Assembly (NCBI RefSeq): GCF_041295575.1
Contig: NZ_CP160452.1
Coordinates: 1,302,001-1,366,000 of the forward strand
Source: Sporosarcina pasteurii
GTDB taxonomy: Bacteria > Bacillota > Bacilli > Bacillales_A > Planococcaceae
DNA: 64,000 nucleotides
Direction: 5' to 3'
Positions 18,401-26,504 of the stretch are shown here, piece after piece. The notes beneath the pieces were generated by a model. It worked only from the letters and a program-made list of their open reading frames with translations, searched no databases and was not told the DNA's origin. Each line of letters starts with the position of its first letter. Positions within the stretch are counted from its first letter, which is position 1. The translations under genes were made by a program, and so were the position numbers.

Positions 18401-19195
18401 TTATTTTGTTAAACTATCTGCGATATACGCCATCAATTTCTCTGCAACCGAAAAATCATGCGTTCCATACAAACTTCTTGCGCCAACTGGATCTTCAATT
18501 TCATTTAAAACTAACTGTCCATTTGGCAGAACAAGAAAGTCTATGCCGATATAATCGCTATGCAGTGCACTTGTAATTTTTTCTACCATTAACTGATCTC
18601 TTTTAGAAGGTTTATACTTTTCAACCTTTCCACCTAACGTATAATTCGATTTAAACGAGTCTACTCCTGATCGCTTGACAGCACCGAGGATTTCTTCGCC
18701 CAATACAAAAATACGTACGTCAGTTGCATTGGTTTCAATATAAGGTTGTACAACAAGTAGTCGATCGGCGTATTTTTCTTGGACTTTTACAACATCTATT
18801 TCTTCTTTACATAAATGCACTTCTTGTCCGCCATAACCATCTGCTGTTTTGACAACAACTGGATATTTTTCAATTTGCTTTGGTGTGTAAAGCTTATGTG
18901 TTTCAATTGTAGGTATCCCAAGCATAATAGCGAGTTCAAATGTGCCCAGCTTATTATTTGCAATGCGACTAACTTCACTGCGGTTAAACACACGAAGCCC
19001 GTCAGCTTCAAACTTTTGTGCAAGTCTGTAGTCACGTCCTCGGAAAATGACAAATCGTGCATCCTCATCTGGTCTTTCATCGTCTACAATTAATTGCAAA
19101 TCAATACGACATTTCTTTGCTTCAACCAGTAATTCATCAATAAATTTTTCATTTCTTTGTGCATCTTCTCTTTCGTAATACAAATAGCCTTTCAT
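18401..19195 (-). CDS. RimK-like ATP-grasp ligase, second of a pair
   Basis: 264 residues with an ATP-grasp fold: NNKLGTFELAIMLGIPTIET (substrate side), PVVVKTADGYGGQEVHL (phosphate loop), VVQPYIET and the acidic metal site VLNEIEDPVGARSLY. RimK-type enzymes usually have E-x-N at that site; here the order is E-I-E-D, so metal binding may differ. Such ligases join an amino acid or carboxylate to an amine using ATP. The product is unknown. The gene overlaps the preceding ligase by 4 nt (ATGA), so the two proteins are probably made together. Confidence 0.75.
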   Translation of the reverse strand: MKGYLYYEREDAQRNEKFIDELLVEAKKCRIDLQLIVDDERPDEDARFVIFRGRDYRLAQKFEADGLRVFNRSEVSRIANNKLGTFELAIMLGIPTIETHKLYTPKQIEKYPVVVKTADGYGGQEVHLCKEEIDVVKVQEKYADRLLVVQPYIETNATDVRIFVLGEEILGAVKRSGVDSFKSNYTLGGKVEKYKPSKRDQLMVEKITSALHSDYIGIDFLVLPNGQLVLNEIEDPVGARSLYGTHDFSVAEKLMAYIADSLTK

Positions 19196-20076
19196 TGAAT
19201 TTCCTCCAATATGTACTTAATCATTGCATCTGCAACATTAATGCCAGTCACGTTTAGTATATTACGGATATGCGCCGCAGCATTCACTTCACAGACGAGC
19301 GGTTCTTCATTTTCTCCAAAAAGTAAATCTACCCCAGCAAATTCAGCACCAACAGCTTTTGCTGCTTTTATAGCCAACGATTTTTGGGCGCTAGTTAATT
19401 CCACAACTTCTGCTGTTCCACCATTTGTAATATTTGCACGGAAATCCGTTTCAGAGTGGCGGTACATGGCCGCGACTACTGCACCGCCCACAATATTCAC
19501 TCGAAGATCGCGACCACGGCTAGATGCTATAAACTGCTGAAATAAATAATCGACTCCGCGTAATTCTTCTACTTTTTCATAGAAAGCCTCTTCTGTTTCA
19601 ATTAAGTACACTTTCATGCCAAATGAACCGCGTCCTTCTTTAATAATCATTGGCAACCCTAATCGTTCTAACACCATTTCATAATAACTAGATGTTCGAA
19701 TTGTAAAAGAAGGGTATACTTTCGGCGCGATAATGGTTTTCGGCATTGGAACACCATGTTTCGCCAATTGAATGTATTGATTTGCTTTATTATCACATGT
19801 TTCAATTACCTCGGGATCATTGAAAACAGGTATGCCTTGATTTTTTAAAAAACGTGCCAACAAAATATCTTTATCTAGAAAGACGACGAAGTTTGGTTTT
19901 TTAGATAAGCCCTTTGTTAAATCCATCATCACTTCATAATTTTTCTTAATAACTGCATGGACACCAGTACGTTCTGCCGCTTCTTTTATAAGAAATGCTT
20001 GATCATAAAATTTATCGCTTGTCAAACTGCCATTATAAATTACCCAACAACTGTACAAAGAAATTCCCCCGGTCAT
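19192..20076 (-). CDS. RimK-like ATP-grasp ligase, first of a pair
   Basis: 294 residues with the RimK pattern: CDNKANQYIQLAKHGVPMP, LPMIIKEGRGSFGMKVYL, FQQFIASSRGRDLRVNIVGG, FRANITNGGTAEVVEL and the metal site VCEVNAAAHIRNI, with a classic E-x-N. It may ligate glutamate or another amino acid to a small molecule or peptide; the substrate is not deducible. ATG 20076 is used; TTG 20058, preceded by GGGGGAA, is also plausible. It is divergent from folC, with only about 40 nt between them. The pairing with a second, diverged ligase suggests a two-step or heterodimeric system. Confidence 0.75.
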   Translation of the reverse strand: MTGGISLYSCWVIYNGSLTSDKFYDQAFLIKEAAERTGVHAVIKKNYEVMMDLTKGLSKKPNFVVFLDKDILLARFLKNQGIPVFNDPEVIETCDNKANQYIQLAKHGVPMPKTIIAPKVYPSFTIRTSSYYEMVLERLGLPMIIKEGRGSFGMKVYLIETEEAFYEKVEELRGVDYLFQQFIASSRGRDLRVNIVGGAVVAAMYRHSETDFRANITNGGTAEVVELTSAQKSLAIKAAKAVGAEFAGVDLLFGENEEPLVCEVNAAAHIRNILNVTGINVADAMIKYILEEIQ

Positions 20077-20118
20077 GTTATACTTTCTATGTGTAGTTTA
20101 CCATATGGAGGGACAGAA

Positions 20119-21339
20119 ATGATTCCAAAATTAGAGGAATATAAAGAACGTTGGCAAATCGAAAGCGATCAATCGATCAAACCCGGGTTGACGGCAATTG
20201 AGGAAGCATTGACTTTAATTGGAAATCCTGAAAAATCATTAAAAGTTATTCATGTCACAGGAACGAACGGGAAAGGCTCTACGATTCGATTTATGGAAGC
20301 TATCTTAGAAGAGCATGGATATTCTACAGGCGTTTTTTCCTCACCTGCGCTCATTGATATTCATGATCAAATTCGACTTAATGGGAGTCCGATATCGCCT
20401 GAGGTATTAGAAACATCTTTTCAAACAATGAAAGAAGCAGGGCTGAGCGGTAAATTAACAGATTTTGAGTTGCTAACCGTGGCAGCGTTTGTGACATTCC
20501 AAAAAAAAGCACCAGATTATGTATTAGTTGAAACAGGAATGGGCGGGTTATTAGATAGCACAAATATCGTGCAACCAACTGTATCCGTTATTACATCAGT
20601 TGCACTCGATCATGGGTCATTTCTTGGGGAATCGATTCAAGAAGTGGCGAAACATAAAGCTGGAATCATTAAAAAGGACGTACCAGTCGTCGTAGGTACA
20701 TTGCCGGAGGAAGCACTGAAAATTGTTTGTAAAACAGCGGAACAAAAGAATGCACAGTTAAAAATTTATGGGGAACATTTTTCTGTAGTGGAAAAGCGAG
20801 TTGAAATCTTTGAAGGAGCGAAATCTTTTTCGATACCTAAGCGTAAAATGAAAGGGGCACACCAAAAACTAAATATGGCGGTTGCGATTGAAACATTATC
20901 CATAGCTGGCGTAAAGCTTCACGAACAAAAATTGCAGGTGGCAGTTGCTACAGCACAACTGCATTATCGCTTTCAAGAAGTCTTCCCAGGGGTCATTTTC
21001 GATGGTGCCCATAATCCAGCTGCTGCTGCGGCTTTGGCGCAAACAATTCAAAGTGAGTTTCCTGGTGAAAAGGTTGATTTTTTTATCGGCATGCTACAAG
21101 GAAAAGATATCGAAGGTACATTGAATGAACTTATCCCAGTTGCAGAATCATTTACTTTCTTAACTTTTGATCATTCTGATGCTGCGACAGGACAAAGACT
21201 TCTAGCGAAATGTCATCATCCAAGGAAAAGCGTGACAACCATTAATGTTGGGTCTATAATGCTAGGTGGTGCATCTGAAAATAAGAAAATAGTCACTGGT
21301 TCGCTTTACTTGCTTTCAGGATTAAAGTATATGGTATAA
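20119..21339 (+). CDS. folC: Folylpolyglutamate synthase / dihydrofolate synthase
   Basis: A Mur-ligase-family enzyme adding glutamate to folates. It has 406 residues from ATG 20119 (RBS GGAGGGA). The P-loop VTGTNGKGST (about residues 47-56), LDHGSFLG, the VIFDGAHNPAAAAAL motif and the terminal TGSLYLLSGLKY are all characteristic. The region before DGAHN usually holds a PGR-type motif; here it is HYRFQEV, an unusual variant that keeps the Arg. The frame is open for 54 codons upstream, but that part overlaps the divergent ligase and has no RBS. In B. subtilis folC follows valS directly. Confidence 0.9.
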   Translation: MIPKLEEYKERWQIESDQSIKPGLTAIEEALTLIGNPEKSLKVIHVTGTNGKGSTIRFMEAILEEHGYSTGVFSSPALIDIHDQIRLNGSPISPEVLETSFQTMKEAGLSGKLTDFELLTVAAFVTFQKKAPDYVLVETGMGGLLDSTNIVQPTVSVITSVALDHGSFLGESIQEVAKHKAGIIKKDVPVVVGTLPEEALKIVCKTAEQKNAQLKIYGEHFSVVEKRVEIFEGAKSFSIPKRKMKGAHQKLNMAVAIETLSIAGVKLHEQKLQVAVATAQLHYRFQEVFPGVIFDGAHNPAAAAALAQTIQSEFPGEKVDFFIGMLQGKDIEGTLNELIPVAESFTFLTFDHSDAATGQRLLAKCHHPRKSVTTINVGSIMLGGASENKKIVTGSLYLLSGLKYMV

Positions 21340-21453
21340 TTATCCTTTTAGTAGCTTTTTATATAATTATATGACAAAATCGTTTGTATTCATTAGGATC
21401 TCGATGTTGGTAGAAATAGAGAAAATAGGTCGAGGGGGTGGAGCATAAGGTTG

Positions 21454-23157
21454 ATGTTACTCAATAAATATACTGTGATTTTGTTTGTTTCTTGGTTGCT
21501 TATTGTTCCAACTAGCTTGACCTATATGTTGTTAACGCATGATTCTCAAGTGATTGAATGGCCATATCTGTTATTATTTGCAGTTTTTGGGGTTCTTACT
21601 TTAGTGTATCCAATTAAAATAAACGGAAAGTCTCTTAATCTAGTCTCATGGGTCACAATCCCAGCGTTTTTAATATACGGCTTATTATTTGAACTCTTAC
21701 TGATGCAAATTTCTATTCTCGGAACCGCATTCTTTAAAAAAGAACAATCCGAAACAGCGGATCGATTTTTTTTGAATTCGCTTTTATTTTTTGTGTTATC
21801 AATCCTCTCAGCACAAGCCTTTTATTTTGTAAGTGGTGAAATCGGTTCTGTTGATTTTTGGCCAATCGTTCTTTCGGTTGCCGTTTACCAACTTGTGCAT
21901 AGAGGTTTATACATTGTAGTTAAAATAGCTTATACTTACTTTAAAAAAGGTAAACTAAATGAATTCACAAAAGACGTATTACTAGAGAATGCATTAGTCA
22001 TTTGTATCATTCCATTTGCACTTACAATTTATTTTTTAATCAAGATTATTGGAATTGGCGCGTTTGTTTTATTAGGGATTCCTTTTTTCTTTATGATTTC
22101 TATTCATAGGCTGTATAACAATACAGAAAGAATAAATCATGATTTACAGTTAGCAGTTGACATCGGCCAAGGGCTCTCCAATCATCTGAATGAAGAAAAA
22201 GTAATCAATCAGTTTGTTGAAAAAGTAGCGAAAATGTTTAATGCAGAATTCACCTACTTATTCGACCATCATGATGGATGGTTAGAACTTATTCGCTCTT
22301 ATGAGCATGGGGCGTTCATGGATATTCAAATGAATCAGCTTTCCGTTGGTGAAGGAATAGCAGGGATGGTGCTGAAAGATAATCGACCTGCCATTTTTGC
22401 GAAAAGAAAAGATTGGATAACATCATCAAGTGATTACGCACCAGATGAGATGCAAAGTGTCATTACGATTCCGATTTCTCGGAATCAAGAAATTGTCGGG
22501 GTATTATTTATTGCATCGATAAAACGAGATGCTTTCAATGAATATCAATTAAAAATATTAGATATATTATGTTCCTATTTTACTGTTTCAATTGAGAAGG
22601 TAAGAAACATAGAGGAAACTGTGCGGAAAAGCGAGCGTTGTGGCCTGACGAAGCTATATAATTATGCTTATTTAAAGGAGCGGCTCGATTTTGAAGGGAT
22701 GAGAACGCAACAAGGCAATTTACATGAACTCGCGGTCGTTATTTTAGATATCGATCATTTCAAAAAAGTGAATGACTCTTATGGACATCAAAGTGGAAAT
22801 GATATTTTAAGTGAATTGGCAATACTGCTTGAAAATCATGTACCGAAAAATGGAATTGTTGGCCGATATGGTGGAGAAGAATTCATCTATGTATTACCGG
22901 ATATGCGTAAAAAAGAGGCCAATCGCTTTGCTGAGAATTTGCGTGAAGTGATCGCATCTCATCGATTTCAAATCGCTTCTAACTTGAATGATTCAGCAAA
23001 ATCAATTGAGGTAAACATTACTGTTAGTATTGGTGTTGCAGCACTTCCGAATGATACGGATGATGTTAAAAACTTAGTGCGTTATGCTGACCGGGCGCTT
23101 TACCTTGGTGCAAAACGGGCGGGGCGTAACCGGGTTGCTGTGTATGGAAAATCGTAG
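21454..23157 (+). CDS. Membrane GGDEF diguanylate cyclase with GAF domain (first copy)
   Basis: 567 residues. About seven to eight hydrophobic segments fill residues 1-220, then a GAF-like domain (about 230-390) and a GGDEF domain (about 400-567). The catalytic motif is YGGEEF, preceded by LDIDHFKKVNDSYGH, so the cyclase should be active and make c-di-GMP from two GTP. No RxxD inhibitory site is visible six to nine residues before GGEEF (PKNG). ATG 21454 or TTG 21451 starts it. The tandem paralogue follows after 16 nt. Proximity to pilB, whose N-terminus looks c-di-GMP-binding, suggests a role in pilus control. Confidence 0.85.
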   Translation: MLLNKYTVILFVSWLLIVPTSLTYMLLTHDSQVIEWPYLLLFAVFGVLTLVYPIKINGKSLNLVSWVTIPAFLIYGLLFELLLMQISILGTAFFKKEQSETADRFFLNSLLFFVLSILSAQAFYFVSGEIGSVDFWPIVLSVAVYQLVHRGLYIVVKIAYTYFKKGKLNEFTKDVLLENALVICIIPFALTIYFLIKIIGIGAFVLLGIPFFFMISIHRLYNNTERINHDLQLAVDIGQGLSNHLNEEKVINQFVEKVAKMFNAEFTYLFDHHDGWLELIRSYEHGAFMDIQMNQLSVGEGIAGMVLKDNRPAIFAKRKDWITSSSDYAPDEMQSVITIPISRNQEIVGVLFIASIKRDAFNEYQLKILDILCSYFTVSIEKVRNIEETVRKSERCGLTKLYNYAYLKERLDFEGMRTQQGNLHELAVVILDIDHFKKVNDSYGHQSGNDILSELAILLENHVPKNGIVGRYGGEEFIYVLPDMRKKEANRFAENLREVIASHRFQIASNLNDSAKSIEVNITVSIGVAALPNDTDDVKNLVRYADRALYLGAKRAGRNRVAVYGKS

Positions 23158-23173
23158 GAAGGAGAGAAGGGAA

Positions 23174-24925
23174 ATGGCTGTTTCAAAAAAGCAACAAGTA
23201 CTCATGGGCTTACTTTGGGTTGTCATTTTTCCCCTCGTATCCTATATTTCCTATAGCTCATTTCTAATCAATAAGATTAACTGGACTAACCTTATATTGT
23301 TATTTGCATTGCTGCTTATCATGATGTTATTACCGATAAAGTTTCGAAATGTAAGCGTCTCCTTTGAAAGATGGATTACGTTTACAATCTTTTTTCAATA
23401 CGGACTGTTTGTTGAATTTGTATTTATTCAAGCTGCAATGTTTTTTCTATTATTTGCTGAAAAGAGTTCGTTGCCGATAAATCATAAATTTTTTGTGAAC
23501 TCCATCATTTTTTCAATTACTTCGTTCGTAAGTGCGTATATTTTTTATGCATCTGGTGGAACTATTGATGCCTTGAAATTTAAAGAAACGATTATGTATG
23601 CGCTTTTATACGCGGTGATTTACACCATTGTGAATAATCTTTTACTGAAAATTTACTTTGCTTTAAACAAACGAACCTATTCACTCTATTCTAAAGAAGC
23701 TACTTGGGATTATATGTTAACGCTCATCATGATTCCGTTTAGTATTTCGCATTATTTTTTAGATAACCATTTTGGTAACCAATCATTGTTACTGATTGGT
23801 ATTCCTATACTAATCGTGCTCTTAACGATTCGAATGTACACGAATTCAAACTCATTGTACGATCAACTATCATCTGCGGCGGAAATCGGCCATGAACTTG
23901 CCGATCAATTATTATTCGACGAAGTGATTCAAACTTTTCTAGAAAAACTAAAAGACGTGGTTCCATACCATCAAGCATATATTGTCGATTTTAGAAGCGA
24001 ACGCTCACTATTTCCGTTAATGGGTTATGAGCATGGGAAAATTACGAAGCATGTAAAAGAAATCGTTTTTTTAGAAGAAAAGACGGAAGATGATGGTTTG
24101 AATATGGAGCATATACGCATTTATACTAATAAAAAAGAGATGCAAGGCTTACAGACGATTCAATTTTCGGATGAAGTCGAGACAGTCCTGACTGCGCCTA
24201 TAATTCGAAACAAGATAACTGAAGGCTTTTTAATCATTACATCGAAGAACAGAAATGCTTGTAGTACATCATTTATAGACATGATTGAAATATTAACTGG
24301 CTATTTTGCAGTTTCATTAGAGAAGGCGAGATATTTTGAAAATAAACTTCGAAAATCTGAACGATGCGGATTAACAAAGCTTCATAATTATCGTTATTTA
24401 GACCGTAAATTGGATGAAAATGTCGTCTCTTTTCATTTGCAAAAAATGGAAGAATTATCATTGATCATTTTAGATATTGATTACTTTAAAAAGATTAATG
24501 ATCAGTATGGACATGAAAGTGGTAATCAGATTTTACTAAAATTGGCTAATCTATTAAGAACCTATCAATCAGAACAAGATATTATTGCGAGGTATGGCGG
24601 GGAGGAATTTGTATTCATTCTCCCGAATTGTTCAAAACGTGAGGCACTAAAAATCGCAGAAAAGATGCGAAAGGAAGTTGCACAAACTGCATTTGAAATA
24701 CGGCCAGATTTATCCTCAAATACAGAAGTAATTAAAATTAATATTACGATCAGTCTCGGCGTTGCATCGATTCCAAATGATGCACTTTCTGCAAGAGAAA
24801 TTATGAGGAAAGCAGATCGTGCCTTATATATTTACGCTAAACAAGCAGGACGTAATAAAGTTGGCGTACTTGAAAATCAGAGAAATTATGAACGCACAAA
24901 AACACAAACATTACCAATCGTGTAA
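23174..24925 (+). CDS. Membrane GGDEF diguanylate cyclase with GAF domain (second copy)
   Basis: 583 residues, a diverged tandem duplicate of the preceding gene with the same order: multi-helix membrane region, GAF-like region (about 230-410), GGDEF domain (about 420-560). The motif RYGGEEFVFILP and LDIDYFKKINDQYGH are intact. The inhibitory site position reads SEQD, with the Asp but not the Arg of RxxD. The sensory region is more diverged than the cyclase region, suggesting a different input. ATG 23174 has GGAGAGAAGGG upstream; the frame is open further up but within the previous gene. The stop codon lies inside the terminator. Confidence 0.85.
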   Translation: MAVSKKQQVLMGLLWVVIFPLVSYISYSSFLINKINWTNLILLFALLLIMMLLPIKFRNVSVSFERWITFTIFFQYGLFVEFVFIQAAMFFLLFAEKSSLPINHKFFVNSIIFSITSFVSAYIFYASGGTIDALKFKETIMYALLYAVIYTIVNNLLLKIYFALNKRTYSLYSKEATWDYMLTLIMIPFSISHYFLDNHFGNQSLLLIGIPILIVLLTIRMYTNSNSLYDQLSSAAEIGHELADQLLFDEVIQTFLEKLKDVVPYHQAYIVDFRSERSLFPLMGYEHGKITKHVKEIVFLEEKTEDDGLNMEHIRIYTNKKEMQGLQTIQFSDEVETVLTAPIIRNKITEGFLIITSKNRNACSTSFIDMIEILTGYFAVSLEKARYFENKLRKSERCGLTKLHNYRYLDRKLDENVVSFHLQKMEELSLIILDIDYFKKINDQYGHESGNQILLKLANLLRTYQSEQDIIARYGGEEFVFILPNCSKREALKIAEKMRKEVAQTAFEIRPDLSSNTEVIKINITISLGVASIPNDALSAREIMRKADRALYIYAKQAGRNKVGVLENQRNYERTKTQTLPIV

Positions 24926-24939
24926 TGTTTGTGTTTTTT
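24901..24939 (+). terminator. Terminator overlapping the end of the second GGDEF gene
   Basis: A perfect 14-bp stem (AACACAAACATTAC / GTAATGTTTGTGTT) followed by T's. The hairpin contains the last codons and the stop codon. Confidence 0.85.
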
Positions 24940-25137
24940 GCGTACTGAAAAACGTAAAGTGTCGAAAGTATGAAGTGCGAGCGGTTGAATTGCGAATTCA
25001 ATCAAAAATATGTTGATTGTCCTATTTTGCTCATGTAAAATTAAGATAATAGTATGATGATATTTTTTATTGGTAATGTAAATGTGAAAAGATGTTTAAA
25101 TGTGGTCATAAATACCTATATTGCGTGGGTGTAAAGG

Positions 25138-26487
25138 GTGAGGAAAGTGCGGTTGAAATTTATTTTATCTGGAATAATTGGTTTTGTACTGATTTTATTT
25201 TTATTCCCACTATTGATTAATACGAAAGCTTCAGCAGAAAATAAAAACACTTCGACAACAATCGCTGGAATTCCCATTTCTGCAGACAAAGCGTCATCAA
25301 TTCAAGGGGAAGTTGCAGCAGCAATAAACGAATGGAAAATGCAACCGCTAATTGTTAAAGGGGAAACAGCAATCATTGAGATTGATCCCAAACACATTGA
25401 ATTTGCTATAACAAATGCTGTTGACGCATATATTCAAGCCGTGAAGACGCCGTGGTATAAACCATGGTCCAAAGAAATCGCAACGGACATTCCGCTTGAT
25501 GTGACATTGTCAGACGAAGTCGAGGAAATTTTGAAAAGTGCTCCGTTATTTATAGTGGATGAAACGATGCAAGCGATTGTCGTACATTCGAGTTTCCTAA
25601 AGAAGACGGAAGTGCACGCTAAGGAAATCTCAATCTCCAAAGACTCGCTACCAAGAACTTCTTTTGAGATTCAGGAGATTCGTCGTGATCATGGACCAAT
25701 ACTTTCTCCTTTAGCAGAAGCATTAGACGCTTCACTAGTCAAACCAGGTGAAACATTTTCGTTTTTACAATTCTTTGACGGACATTCGTTAACGGACCAG
25801 GAAGCGGTTAATTTCTTTGCATCCGTTTTATACAGTGTTGTATTGCAAGCAGAAGTTTCAATTTTAGAACGGCATTCCCAACATACATTGCCCAATTTTT
25901 TAGAACCTGGCATCGAAGTAGATGTAAGTGAACGATTACATAGAGATTTTGTCTTTAGAAATGACAGTCAAACACCGATGATTTTTGCGTCGAAGATTGA
26001 TAATGAAAAACTGTTGATTGAACTATACACATTGGAAAGTGATAGGACGATTACATACGTAGTTCATAAAAAAGAAGTAAAACCGCGAACGATTTATCGA
26101 TTGTCCTCATCGGTACGCCGTGGCACAGAGAAGCTGCTGCAAGAAGGAGAGAGCGGTTACCAAGTGACGGTTACTAAAAAAATCGTTGATCAAACTGGAA
26201 CTGAATTAGAAGAACACATAAGCCGCGACTTTTATCCGCCGAAACATAAAATTGTTATAGTTTCGTCTGATGAACCAGTTCAAATAGAAACGAATGAAGT
26301 TAGTGAGCAAGAAGCAACGAATACAGAAGAGAAGAAGGAATCAAATAGCGAAACGAATCATGAACAAACATCTGAAGAAAATCGTTCGACAGAAAGAGAT
26401 AGCGAACAAAATGAGATAGAAGAAAGCCCTCCGAAAGAAGTGATGTACGACAAAGGGGGCAATGTCATCACAGATCAGGATGATTAA
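25138..26487 (+). CDS. VanW-family exported protein
   Basis: 449 residues. An N-terminal signal or anchor helix (FILSGIIGFVLILFLFPLLI) precedes an extracellular region. A VanW domain occupies about residues 200-320 (LVKPGETFSFL, ASVLYSVVLQAE, PGIEVDVSERLHRDFVFRNDS). A G5-like strand region follows (about 340-385). The tail from about 390 is rich in Glu, Ser and Asn and probably disordered. VanW proteins have no firmly established activity. It precedes pilB with a 17-nt gap, so it may be part of the pilus operon, perhaps as a cell-wall adaptor. GTG 25138, GTG 25147 and TTG 25153 are all possible starts. Confidence 0.75.
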   Translation: MRKVRLKFILSGIIGFVLILFLFPLLINTKASAENKNTSTTIAGIPISADKASSIQGEVAAAINEWKMQPLIVKGETAIIEIDPKHIEFAITNAVDAYIQAVKTPWYKPWSKEIATDIPLDVTLSDEVEEILKSAPLFIVDETMQAIVVHSSFLKKTEVHAKEISISKDSLPRTSFEIQEIRRDHGPILSPLAEALDASLVKPGETFSFLQFFDGHSLTDQEAVNFFASVLYSVVLQAEVSILERHSQHTLPNFLEPGIEVDVSERLHRDFVFRNDSQTPMIFASKIDNEKLLIELYTLESDRTITYVVHKKEVKPRTIYRLSSSVRRGTEKLLQEGESGYQVTVTKKIVDQTGTELEEHISRDFYPPKHKIVIVSSDEPVQIETNEVSEQEATNTEEKKESNSETNHEQTSEENRSTERDSEQNEIEESPPKEVMYDKGGNVITDQDD

Positions 26488-26504
26488 CAAAGGTGGGGAT
26501 AAGA

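Noticed and set aside
18401..20076. ATP-grasp pair considered as a RiPP maturation or antiphage cluster
   Set aside because: No precursor peptide, protease, exporter or effector gene adjoins it; neighbours are pilins and folC.
19957..20118. 54-codon N-terminal extension of folC
   Set aside because: It overlaps the divergent ATP-grasp gene, lacks an RBS, and FolC proteins begin near ATG 20119, which has GGAGGGA upstream.
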